64,000 nucleotides of DNA from Paraburkholderia sp. HP33-1. GTDB taxonomy: Bacteria > Pseudomonadota > Gammaproteobacteria > Burkholderiales > Burkholderiaceae. The stretch is from assembly GCF_021390595.1 (NCBI RefSeq), contig NZ_JAJEJR010000003.1:558001-622000 (forward strand). The letters run 5' to 3'. A program made the position numbers and the translations under genes. Below are positions 16,201 through 24,421 of the stretch, piece after piece. Within the stretch, counting starts at the first letter, position 1; each line of letters opens with the position of its first letter. A model generated the notes under the pieces. That model was not told where the DNA came from. It saw only the letters and a program-made list of their open reading frames with translations, and searched no databases.

Positions 16201-17625
16201 CTAGATACTGGCTAGCCTCTTCAACCGCATCGCGCTAAAGAGGCACCCCAACAGTGCGCAGGCGCCGCCGAGGCACACCGCCATCCGGGAGCCCGAAGCG
16301 GGCCACCAATGAAAACATTGGGCAACCAGTCCAGCCCCAAGGGTCTGTCCCATCAGCCGTGAGATTGCCACAATGGCACTTGCGCCACCGCTGCGCGCGG
16401 CAGTCGCACCACTCATGATTTCGCGCATGTTCGGCGACTGAAACAGTCCGAAACCGATCCCGCAAACGCCAAGACGAGCGGCTATACCCAAGCTCGAAAC
16501 ACTACCGCTCATCGTCGCCAGCAAGGCCATCCCAAGCGCCAGAAGGACGAGTCCCACACTGCAGAGCACACCGGATGGATATCTATCGCTAAGCGGAGCG
16601 ACGACCACCGCCATGACGGCCACCAGCAGAGGCCACGCTGCAATCACGAAACCGGTTCGGGCGACCGGCATGCCGAAGGCGCCCTGAAGGAGAAACGGTA
16701 GCGAAACAAGCGCCAGCGATTGGGTTGCGAAAGCGCAAATAGAAGTTAGCGACGACAGTCTCACTGTCCGAATCGCCATGAGATCGACCGCAAGCATTGG
16801 CGCGGGATGTCCGCGTTGCTTTCGCATCAGGACAATGGCACAGGCTATGGACGCCAGCATGCAGACAATCGCAAGGACGCTTCCGCCTCCATTCTCCATC
16901 GTGCAGATGCCGAACATCAAAAGCCCAAAGAATGCCGTGCACAATGCTGCAGATGCAGATTCAAATCGATGCCTTCCGCCCGCGACATCCGGAAGATAAA
17001 GGACAGCAAGAACTATTGCCGTCGCAGCCACTGGCACGTTGACGCGAAACAGCCAATGCCAGCTCGCGAACGTGAGGACGGTCGATGCGGCGACTGGGCC
17101 AAGCGTAAATCCAATGGCGACGACCAGAGCATTCGTACTCAGGCCTCGCCCCAGCATCGTTGGAGGATGGATGTGTCGAATAAATGCGGCGATGACACTC
17201 ATGATTGCGGCCGCGCCCACACCCTGCATCGCGCGCCCGACGACAAGTAATGCGAGGGTCGAAGAAGCGCCGCAGATCGCCGACGCGACACCGAAAAGCG
17301 CCAGTCCGCCGATAAACACCCTTCGATAACCTATGGATTCTCCAAGTGCAGCACATGGCAACAGTGCTGCAATCATCGCAATCTGATAGGCATTGGTTAC
17401 CCAGATGATCGTGGCCTCGGTTGAGTGCAGATCGATAGCGATTTCAGGCAGCGCCGTGTTTGCAATGGTGGTGTCCAGTGCCGCGAGAATCGCCGCGGTC
17501 ATCAATGCCGCCATGCACATGCGTCGTCGTGCGGTCGAAACCATTTCCTCTTGTGCCGCGGCTTCACCCGGAGCCTGGTGCCTTGGCGTGCTCGCCTGAT
17601 TTTCCAACACCGTGCTCGTGTTCAT
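16201..17625 (-). CDS. MFS transporter, DHA2 (14-TMS) type
   Basis: About 474 residues from ATG 17625, which overlaps the upstream aminotransferase stop as ATGA; ATG 17637 in the same frame is also possible. The N-terminal 35 residues are hydrophilic. Then TM1 carries the DHA2-like motif LDTTIANTALPEIA, and the motif A loop GYRRVFIGG and motif C region around GPVAASTVLTFASWHWLFRVNVP are visible. About 14 hydrophobic segments follow. DHA2 proteins usually export drugs or metabolites by proton antiport. Translational coupling with a branched-chain aminotransferase suggests export of a related amino acid, keto acid or antimetabolite, but this is inference. Confidence 0.85.
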   Translation of the reverse strand: MNTSTVLENQASTPRHQAPGEAAAQEEMVSTARRRMCMAALMTAAILAALDTTIANTALPEIAIDLHSTEATIIWVTNAYQIAMIAALLPCAALGESIGYRRVFIGGLALFGVASAICGASSTLALLVVGRAMQGVGAAAIMSVIAAFIRHIHPPTMLGRGLSTNALVVAIGFTLGPVAASTVLTFASWHWLFRVNVPVAATAIVLAVLYLPDVAGGRHRFESASAALCTAFFGLLMFGICTMENGGGSVLAIVCMLASIACAIVLMRKQRGHPAPMLAVDLMAIRTVRLSSLTSICAFATQSLALVSLPFLLQGAFGMPVARTGFVIAAWPLLVAVMAVVVAPLSDRYPSGVLCSVGLVLLALGMALLATMSGSVSSLGIAARLGVCGIGFGLFQSPNMREIMSGATAARSGGASAIVAISRLMGQTLGAGLVAQCFHWWPASGSRMAVCLGGACALLGCLFSAMRLKRLASI

Positions 17626-18686
17626 TTCACGCGCCATGTCCAGTTGAAATCATCCGCAACCACGCCGCGCTGAATACCTACTAATTCGTCTCGCAGTGCA
17701 TCGGTCAATGGTCCCCCCGGAATCGGGAATTCGCCGTCTTTGAACCGGACCTTGCCGATCGATGCGATCACCGCTGCTGTTCCACAGGCGAATGCTTCGG
17801 TCAGGCGGCCAGTTGCAGCATCTTCTCGCCATTGATCGAAGGAGTAAGGACGTTCCTCGACGTGGAGGCCTCGCTTTTTCGCAATGCTGATGATGGAGTC
17901 ACGTGTGATGCCGGGCAAAATTGTGCCGAGCGAAGGGGTCACCAGCACGCCGGATACAACAAAGAAGACGTTCATTCCGCCGAGTTCTTCGAGCCACCGA
18001 CCTTCGGCGGCGTCGAGAAATGCAACCTGGTCGCAGTCGTGACGGGTGGCTTCTGCCTGAGCGATCAATCCCGCAGCATAGTTTCCGCCGCATTTGGCTG
18101 CGCCCGTGCCACCTTTTGCCGCCCGCGTGTAGTGCTCCGAGACCCATACAGTAATCGGCTTGGCGCCGCCCTTGAAATAGGCGCCAGCGGGACTGGCGAT
18201 CACGCAAAACGTGAACCGGTTAGCCGGGCGCACGCCCAGGAATAACTCAGTGGCGAACATGAAGGGGCGCAGATACAGGCTCGTTCCTTCGCCTTTGGGA
18301 ACCCATGCGCTGTCTACGCGGAGAAGTCGCTCGATGGCCTCGACGAAGACGGCTTCCGGAATCGTCGGCATCGTCATTCGGGTTGCCGAGGCGTTGAACC
18401 GGTGCGCGTTGTCCGCAGGTCGGAACAAGGCTACGGTACCGTCCGGTTGCGCGTAGGCTTTCATGCCCTCGAAGATTTCCTGGGCGTAATGCAGGACGGC
18501 AGAAGCTGGGTCGAGCGAAAACGGTTCACGAGGACGAACCCTGGCGTCGTGCCATCCGTCTTCGCTTGTCCACTGAATCGTCACCATATGGTCAGTGAAC
18601 ACCTTTCCAATCTTGGGGGTATGTAACGCTTCCTCGCGTTGTTCTGCAGGCGTGGGCTGGGTCGTCGACGTTGTCGAGAATTGCAT
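17622..18686 (-). CDS. ilvE: branched-chain amino acid aminotransferase
   Basis: A 354-residue fold-type IV PLP enzyme from ATG 18686. The PLP-binding Lys is in GAAKCGGNYAAGL (about residue 186), and the downstream QVAFLDAAEGRWLEELGGMNVFFV contains the conserved Glu and Asn near the cofactor. YLRPFMFATE and the GITRDSII segment are also typical. The length (about 350-365) and sequence match the longer bacterial/eukaryotic-type BCAT group rather than the 309-residue E. coli type. It transfers amino groups between Val/Leu/Ile and 2-oxoglutarate in the cytoplasm. Pairing with an efflux-type MFS gene and a divergent LysR regulator suggests an accessory rather than the housekeeping copy. Confidence 0.9.
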   Translation of the reverse strand: MQFSTTSTTQPTPAEQREEALHTPKIGKVFTDHMVTIQWTSEDGWHDARVRPREPFSLDPASAVLHYAQEIFEGMKAYAQPDGTVALFRPADNAHRFNASATRMTMPTIPEAVFVEAIERLLRVDSAWVPKGEGTSLYLRPFMFATELFLGVRPANRFTFCVIASPAGAYFKGGAKPITVWVSEHYTRAAKGGTGAAKCGGNYAAGLIAQAEATRHDCDQVAFLDAAEGRWLEELGGMNVFFVVSGVLVTPSLGTILPGITRDSIISIAKKRGLHVEERPYSFDQWREDAATGRLTEAFACGTAAVIASIGKVRFKDGEFPIPGGPLTDALRDELVGIQRGVVADDFNWTWRVK

Positions 18687-18827
18687 GTTGAACACTCTGA
18701 TTATGAAGCGGAGGGGCTGAACTGACTGGTGATCCTTCGCCCCCAACCTTGAACGCCGCGCTGGCACGGCATGAGCGCTATGCTCCGCTCCTGGTCATCT
18801 CGTGTCCAATATCGTTTTGTCTCTGAT

Positions 18828-18846
18828 TGATACATAATTCGTATCA
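18828..18846. promoter_or_regulatory. LysR-type operator (T-N11-A palindrome) at the LysR start codon
   Basis: TGATAC-N7-GTATCA is a perfect 6-bp inverted repeat with LysR spacing. Its last base is the A of the LysR gene's ATG, so regulator binding would block its own transcription or translation start. It lies in the 159-bp divergent region upstream of the aminotransferase-MFS operon, where it probably serves as the recognition site for control of both directions. Confidence 0.65.
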
Positions 18847-19751
18847 TGGATCTCCGCAGACTCAGATACTTTGTGGTTCTGGCCGAAACCCTGCATTTTG
18901 GCCGTGCGGCTTTGCGCCTGAATATCGCGCAGCCGCCTCTCAGCCATCAAATTCGCGTGCTGGAGGAGGAACTTGGCGCGCGCCTGTTCGATCGGAGCAA
19001 TCGTCGCGTTGAATTGACGGCGGCGGGGATGGCACTGCTGCCAGAAGCGCGCGCGCTGCTGGCCCAAGCAGAAAAGGCAAGTACGATTGCCGCGCGTGTT
19101 GAGCGTGGCGAGCTAGGGGAGCTTCGAATTGGCTTCACCAGCGCGGCGGCGCTGACACACGTGATCCCGCGCCTGATACTTGCCTACCGTCGTGATTGGC
19201 CGGGGGTGCGGTTGAGCATCCACGAATTGACGACACAGGGACAGTTAACCGCAATGCTTGAGCGACGCCTCGACTTTGCGTTTATTCGTGGAACAGTTGC
19301 GCCGGATTTGCCGCCCGCGTTTGGCGCGGTGCGCTTGTTTGAAGACGCTTTTGTTGCCGCGCTTCCGCCCCGGCACCCATGCGCCGATGGTAAAGGCCCG
19401 CTTTCCGTAAAGGCCCTGGCCAATGAGCCATTTGTCATGTATCCGGCTGACAGCGGCACGGGGGCATACGAGCAGGTGATGTCGCTATGCCGCCATGCGG
19501 GCTTCGCCCCCCAGGTCGTCCAGGAAGCTCTCTCTGCCCCCACGATGGTCGGTCTGGTTGCGGCTGGACTGGGCGTAGCGCTGGTGCCGGAATCATTCCA
19601 GCGCATCGAGGCAAACGAAGTGACCTTTAGACCGTTGCGTGATAGCCAGGCCAAGTCGGCGATGTGGCTAGTCTTCCGTGCTGACGAAGTCGCCGTTCGC
19701 GAAGCTGCATTCCTGGAGCTTGCCGGAGTTGTCAAAAGACCGGGGCGTTAG
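18846..19751 (+). CDS. LysR-family transcriptional regulator
   Basis: A 301-residue protein with the canonical opening MDLRRLRYFVVLAE and winged helix-turn-helix through residue about 60 (RAALRLNIAQPPLSHQIRVLEEELG). Residues about 90-295 form the periplasmic-binding-protein-like effector domain. There is no Shine-Dalgarno sequence; instead a LysR box abuts the start codon. It is divergent from the branched-chain aminotransferase/MFS pair and so is the likely regulator of that pair. The inducer is unknown; an amino-acid-like molecule would fit the context. Confidence 0.92.
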   Translation: MDLRRLRYFVVLAETLHFGRAALRLNIAQPPLSHQIRVLEEELGARLFDRSNRRVELTAAGMALLPEARALLAQAEKASTIAARVERGELGELRIGFTSAAALTHVIPRLILAYRRDWPGVRLSIHELTTQGQLTAMLERRLDFAFIRGTVAPDLPPAFGAVRLFEDAFVAALPPRHPCADGKGPLSVKALANEPFVMYPADSGTGAYEQVMSLCRHAGFAPQVVQEALSAPTMVGLVAAGLGVALVPESFQRIEANEVTFRPLRDSQAKSAMWLVFRADEVAVREAAFLELAGVVKRPGR

Positions 19752-19780
19752 ATGGCACGGTCTTAGGTCGCATTGCAGCC

Positions 19781-19801
19781 GGCCTGGTCGTTGACCAGGC
19801 C
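19781..19801 (+). terminator. hairpin 30 bp after the LysR gene
   Basis: GGCCTGGTC-GTT-GACCAGGCC is a perfect 9-bp stem with a 3-base loop, placed just after the LysR stop. There is only a weak T-rich tail, so termination may be inefficient or factor-dependent. Confidence 0.45.
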
Positions 19802-19876
19802 ATACGTTTCGACCGCTATCTTCAGCAAAGCAGCGGCTCGAATGTACTGATTCTCGCGGTGACGAACGGCAGGAAG

Positions 19877-19972
19877 TGGCCGACAGTACGCGTTCACCCA
19901 CCTCGCCGGAAAGCTGCCGTTGAAGACTCCAGCGTCAACTCCGTGGAACGTGCACGGAACTGGTGCTCTCGG
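19877..19972. repeat. dispersed intergenic repeat, copy B
   Basis: Second copy of the repeat at 13515-13610, 86 of 96 bases identical and ungapped. It sits in the gap between the LysR gene and the SDR gene (19752-20272), where no gene is otherwise supported. Confidence 0.75.
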
Positions 19973-20272
19973 CCAGTTGGAGTCGCACAACTCAACGTCG
20001 CGACTGCCCGTTCACGAATGGATATGAGCCAGTGGCGGTCGTCGTGACACCGCTAACGATCTGGATTTGAGAAGAAGACGCATGGTTGAACGAGAGGCCG
20101 TGGTCGCTTGTTCTACAATGTAATAGCAGGGAAATCGAAGTCAATTCTGCGTCAACGGCGACCACTGCCGAATCAAGGACACGGAGCGCAACGATCCCAC
20201 GATGGAATGAGGCCGCGCTACGCGCGCGGAAAAGCGCCAGGACAAGTGGGAAAAACAGGAAAGGAGGAGCAC

Positions 20273-21175
20273 ATGGCGAAGCGAGTGATTGTGACCGGTG
20301 GCAGCGGCCTGGCCGGAAAATGGGTCGTCCAGAACCTGGTCGAGCACGGTTACGAGGTGATGAATCTTGATCGCGTACCCATGGCAGCGCGCACGGCGCG
20401 CACGTTGATCACGGACATCACCGATGCGGGCCAGGTATTCAATGCGCTGGCATCGAGCACGGCGCCGGGAGAATTCGTCGACGACCTCGAACCAAAGCCG
20501 ATCGACGCGATTGTGCATTTTGCGGCGATCCCTCGCATCATGATAACGCCTGACAACGAGGTCTACCGGATCAACGTGATGGGCACGTACAACATCCTCG
20601 ACGCAGCGTCGAAGCTTGGCATCCGCAAGGTGATCGTCGCATCGAGCGAAACCACATACGGTATGGTGTTCGCGCACCGGGATCGCAGTCCAGAGTACTT
20701 CCCGCTCGACGAGGAATACCCGGTGAACCCGATGGACAGCTATGCAACGTCAAAGGTTATCAACGAAGTGACGGCGAAGGCGTTCCACGCGCGCACCGGC
20801 TCTGACATTTACTGCTTTCGTATTGGCAACGTGCTCGAACCCAGCGACTACGCGAAGTTTCCGGAGTGGCTCAAGGATCCAGCACTGCGCAAGAGGATTG
20901 CGTGGAGCTATATCGACGGCCGCGATCTCGCGAGCGCGTGCCGGCTCGCCATCGAAAAGGACGGCCTCGGTTTTCAGGTCATGAACGTCGCGGCCGACGA
21001 CGTGTCGTCCGACGTACCCACCGCGGAACTGCTCCAACGCTACTACCCCGGCGTGCCGCTCAAAAAGCAACTAGGCGAGTTCGAGACCCTGCTCAGCAAC
21101 GAGAAGCTCAAGCGCCTGCTTGGGTGGAAACAGCAACACTACTGGCGCGACGAGGCGAAAAGGATCGTCCAGTAG
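20273..21175 (+). CDS. NAD(P)-dependent epimerase/dehydratase (extended SDR)
   Basis: A 300-residue enzyme starting at ATG 20273, with AAGGAGG at ideal spacing. The Rossmann motif is VTGGSGLAGKWV (about residues 6-17); the acidic NAD-binding residue follows at the end of strand 2 (MNLDRVP). The catalytic pair is in SYATSK (Tyr about 152, Lys about 156), preceded by ASSETTYG with the catalytic Ser. The DAIVHFAAIP segment is typical of nucleotide-sugar and uronate dehydrogenase-type members. The substrate cannot be read; a sugar or sugar acid is plausible given the nearby arabinofuranoside locus on the other side of the IS1182-family insertion. Confidence 0.85.
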   Translation: MAKRVIVTGGSGLAGKWVVQNLVEHGYEVMNLDRVPMAARTARTLITDITDAGQVFNALASSTAPGEFVDDLEPKPIDAIVHFAAIPRIMITPDNEVYRINVMGTYNILDAASKLGIRKVIVASSETTYGMVFAHRDRSPEYFPLDEEYPVNPMDSYATSKVINEVTAKAFHARTGSDIYCFRIGNVLEPSDYAKFPEWLKDPALRKRIAWSYIDGRDLASACRLAIEKDGLGFQVMNVAADDVSSDVPTAELLQRYYPGVPLKKQLGEFETLLSNEKLKRLLGWKQQHYWRDEAKRIVQ

Positions 21176-21248
21176 GCATGGCGGCCCGGCACCAAGCCGG
21201 CCAACCGCGCCGTGCAGGTCTTCATGGACTGCTGTGCAACGACGGAGC

Positions 21249-21272
21249 CCCCTACCGCGCGAGCGGTTTAGT
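21249..21272 (-). repeat. solo fragment of the IS91-like element's left end
   Basis: These 24 bases are the exact reverse complement of 1921-1944 (and 7157-7180), the tip of the IS91-like element upstream of its recombinase gene. No other part of the element is nearby. The fragment is bordered by an imperfect inverted repeat (TGCAACGACGGAG on one side, CTCCGTCCGTTGCA on the other). It is 56 bp upstream of IS1182-family copy A. Confidence 0.7.
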
Positions 21273-21328
21273 TCGCCGACCCACTCCGTCCGTTGCATCC
21301 CATAGACGCCGACGACAGCTTTCGAACG

Positions 21329-22938
21329 GATTGTGTTGAAAAAGTCGCCCGGCATGCGGATTGTTGGGTATCCTGGAAGCCATCGATCGACGGGAGTGAT
21401 TCGTCATGATGGGTCAACTGGGCAGCGGACAGGACAAACTCTTCTACTCGTTCAACCTCGATAGTCACGTCCCTCGCGAGCACCTGTTGAGAGGCATCGA
21501 TCACTTTCTTGATCTGCGTGATCTACGCCAGCATCTTGCGCCGTTCTACAGTCCCATGGGACGGCCATCGATTGATCCGGAGCTCATGATCCGCATGTTG
21601 ATTGTGGGCTACTGTTTCGGCATCCGGTCCGAGCGCAGGCTATGCGAAGAAGTGCATCTGAATCTGGCGTATCGATGGTTCTGCCGCCTGGGCCTGGAGG
21701 ACGCCGTACCCGAACACTCGACATTCTCCAAGAACCGCCACGGTCGCTTCCGCGATAGCGATGTGCTGCGCCATGTGTTCGAGTCGGTACTGGGTCGGTG
21801 CATGTCCGAAGGGCTCGTAAAGGGTGAAGGATTCGCGATTGACGCGAGCATCATCAGAGCCGACGCGAGTTCTGTACGCGGTGTTCCGGGTTCTGAACCC
21901 ATCGACTGGGGTTGTGTCAAGGGCCAAAGCCGTGCCGTGCGGGAGTATCTGGAAGCGTTGGAAGAAGCGAATCCAGCAGGCACCGAAGCGGCGGAGATGA
22001 CAGAGTCATCGACGCCTCCAAAGAGGATATCCCTGACGGATCCCGCTGCGAGCTGGACAGCCGCCAAGGGTGGCTTGCCGTTCTTCGCCTACTCGACCAA
22101 TTATCTGATTGACCTGCAAGCAGGGATCATCGTTGACGTCGAGGCGACGCCCGCGAACCGTTCCCACGAAGTGGAATCAACCAGGACGATGATTGATCGC
22201 GTTGAGCAGCGGCGCGATCTCAAACCTCGACGTCTTGCAGGCGACACCGCGTATGGCTCAGCAGCGATGCTTGCCTGGATGATCGAAGAGAAGGAAATTG
22301 CACCACATGTTCCGGTCTGGGATAAAACGACGCGCAAGGACAATACATTGTCCAGCAGCGAGTTCCGATGGGATGAACTCGCTAATGAATATCGCTGTCC
22401 TACCGGGCACGCACTACGCAGTGATCGGCGCAAATTCAGGAATCCGCGCTCGCGCATCACGAAGGCAGACACGATCATCTATCGGGCAAGCCCGCTCGAC
22501 TGCGGGAGCTGTTCGATGAAGGAGCGCTGCTGCCCGAATACACCATTCCGCAAGATTGCCCGCAGCATCCATGAAGCTGCACGCGACGAGGCCAGGCGTA
22601 TTGCGAAGACGCCTGAATACAAGCGATCTTGCCGTGAGCGAAAGAAGGTGGAAATGCTCTTTGCGCATCTCAAACGCATCCTGAAACTGGACCGTTTGCG
22701 ACTGCGAGGTCCAAGCGGTGCTCATGATGAGTTCCTGATGGCAGCGACTGCGCAAAACCTGCGAAGAATGGCCAAGCGGTTCATGCCTGGAAGCAAGCAG
22801 ATGAACCAGACCGTTGCATGACGAGCAACGGGGGACCGTTGCCTCGTTCAAGGTCGCCGCTTCGCCGATCGCCACAACTCGAAAACGTGCTGCGAACTCC
22901 TGCGTCTCCGACCAAAACAAGACTTTTTCAACACAATC
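21329..22938 (+). mobile_element. IS1182-family insertion sequence, copy A (1610 bp)
   Basis: The terminal inverted repeats are GATTGTGTTGAAAAAGTC (21329-21346) and its exact complement (22921-22938). A 5-bp direct repeat GAACG flanks the element (21324-21328 and 22939-22943), consistent with a target-site duplication from a simple insertion. One intact transposase gene fills most of it. An inverted copy with identical length and transposase lies at 41503-43112. Confidence 0.92.
21406..22821 (+). CDS. IS1182-family transposase, copy A
   Basis: A 471-residue DDE transposase. The N-terminal region (about 40-110) has YSPMGRPSIDPELMIRMLIVGYCFGIRSERRLCEEV, the DUF772-type domain common to these proteins. 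The catalytic core contains IDASIIRADAS and the GDTAYGS segment with acidic residues, and the C-terminal EMLFAHLKRILKLDRLRLRG region carries the final Glu. A zinc-type cluster (CGSCSMKERCCP) lies near residue 370. It appears full length and intact. The start ATG has GGAG upstream. Confidence 0.93.
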   Translation: MMGQLGSGQDKLFYSFNLDSHVPREHLLRGIDHFLDLRDLRQHLAPFYSPMGRPSIDPELMIRMLIVGYCFGIRSERRLCEEVHLNLAYRWFCRLGLEDAVPEHSTFSKNRHGRFRDSDVLRHVFESVLGRCMSEGLVKGEGFAIDASIIRADASSVRGVPGSEPIDWGCVKGQSRAVREYLEALEEANPAGTEAAEMTESSTPPKRISLTDPAASWTAAKGGLPFFAYSTNYLIDLQAGIIVDVEATPANRSHEVESTRTMIDRVEQRRDLKPRRLAGDTAYGSAAMLAWMIEEKEIAPHVPVWDKTTRKDNTLSSSEFRWDELANEYRCPTGHALRSDRRKFRNPRSRITKADTIIYRASPLDCGSCSMKERCCPNTPFRKIARSIHEAARDEARRIAKTPEYKRSCRERKKVEMLFAHLKRILKLDRLRLRGPSGAHDEFLMAATAQNLRRMAKRFMPGSKQMNQTVA

Positions 22939-23344
22939 GAACGTAGAGCGGTCATCGCTTTGCCAGCGGGAGCGAGCACCTCCTCAGCTTATGCAGGCTT
23001 GAGCCACGGTGCGTTGAGCGCGTATGCGCATCGAGGCAATACCGTTCGCTCGCGCAACGCAGGGAAGCGAGTCAGACCGGCGCGCGCCAACAGCGTGTCG
23101 AACCTACAACCTGAAACTGCTCATGCCTGTATGCAGTTTCTTTGCTTGATCGTCCAGCGACCGTGCCGCTCCTGTCGCCCACTTCGGCCGCCCGATTTAT
23201 GTTCGCACGGATGTCGGTCAACCTTTCGTCGTATCTGCGCCGCAGGCGCGGCGGCAACCCCATCACTCCGCGACCAGCAGAGAGCGGGTGCCTAATATCT
23301 AATCGTTGAAGTGACAACCTGCGCGAAAATTTCCGCGCGTCCTC
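22939..23344. other. 406-bp stretch with no supported gene
   Basis: Between IS1182-family copy A and the AraC-type gene. Short open frames here are Arg/Ala-rich with no domain signature. Part of this DNA was probably contiguous with 21176-21328 before the insertion. Confidence 0.4.
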
Positions 23345-24181
23345 TCAGGCTGTATTGACATGAACCCGTAAATGCAGCCGTCGGAATGCATTCGGCGTCA
23401 TACCTTTACTTTTCTTGAAAAGTCTCCGGAAATATCCGCTGTCCTCGAATCCGCATTCGTAGGCGACCTGCGCGATCGTCAACCGGTCTTCGGCAAGAAC
23501 GATCGCGGCATGCAGCATGCGACGTTCATGGACAGCGTCGGTCAGCGTGTGGCCATAGACGGCTCGATACACGCGTCCGAGATAGTCCGCGTTGCAGCCG
23601 AGGTGCGCCGCAATCGACGAGGCACTGATCGCCTCATGAAAGTGCGTACGGATCCATCGGTCGGCGCTAGCCGCCAACTGCTGGGGCGCCCCGTCGACAG
23701 CAGTAGCGGCGACGCGCGAGCGCTTCAGTTCCCAGAGCATCTGCAGGATCGTAAGGCTGTCCGGCAATGATTGGACGCCATAGATTTGCTGATCGTTCAG
23801 CAGGCGTTGGAACATCCCCGACAGGTGATCTGGCCTTTCGACCCGTGCGTGCTGTGGAATTTCCAACAGCACACGGGAAGCCGATTCGGCCAAAGGCGTT
23901 TCAGGCACGGTGAAATGCACCCAGTAAAACTTGAGTTCGGGGGCAAACGGTGACGTGCCGCCGTGCAACCGGCCAGGCCAGAGCAGCAATGTTTCCCCCG
24001 CATTCACCTCGAATTGCTGACCGTCCTCATGAAGCTTGAGGCACCCCTGCCGGACATAGATCAGTTCGTATGACTGGATTCTCCGCGACGGATGCACACC
24101 CAGGCCGCGCGATACGAAAAGGCCGCCGTTACTGGCTTCGATAGGCGGCAACCAGGCGAGGCGGAGTGCAGAATCTGACAT
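23345..24181 (-). CDS. AraC-family transcriptional regulator
   Basis: A 278-residue regulator. The N-terminal half is a cupin-like sugar-sensing domain with YELIYVRQGCLKLHEDGQQFEVNAGETLLLWPG (about residues 38-70). The C-terminal half has two helix-turn-helix motifs: ISASSIAAHLGCNADYLGRVYRAVYG and LTIAQVAYECGFEDSGYFRRLFKKSKG, the latter being the AraC signature. It is divergent from the binding-protein/permease/GH127 operon at 24422, 240 bp away, and is the obvious candidate activator of that operon in response to arabinose or an arabino-oligosaccharide. Confidence 0.92.
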   Translation of the reverse strand: MSDSALRLAWLPPIEASNGGLFVSRGLGVHPSRRIQSYELIYVRQGCLKLHEDGQQFEVNAGETLLLWPGRLHGGTSPFAPELKFYWVHFTVPETPLAESASRVLLEIPQHARVERPDHLSGMFQRLLNDQQIYGVQSLPDSLTILQMLWELKRSRVAATAVDGAPQQLAASADRWIRTHFHEAISASSIAAHLGCNADYLGRVYRAVYGHTLTDAVHERRMLHAAIVLAEDRLTIAQVAYECGFEDSGYFRRLFKKSKGMTPNAFRRLHLRVHVNTA

Positions 24182-24421
24182 GGGCAGAAAAGTCGGAATT
24201 GTCCTGTTTTACTGCGGATTCTTCATCTTGCGATGGCAAACGGGGCGTGTCAATCTCTGCGGACTGGGTGTTCGCGGAAGCCCGGTAAAAGCTGCTGCAA
24301 CGCACAAAGATCGAAAAAAGCACATTTTCCCGGAGTTTGGCGGCACGTCGCGAACGGCGAAGCCAGCATGAGGGCTCGGAGAACGTCGCAAGACGCGTGT
24401 CGATAACAAGAGGAGACATCC

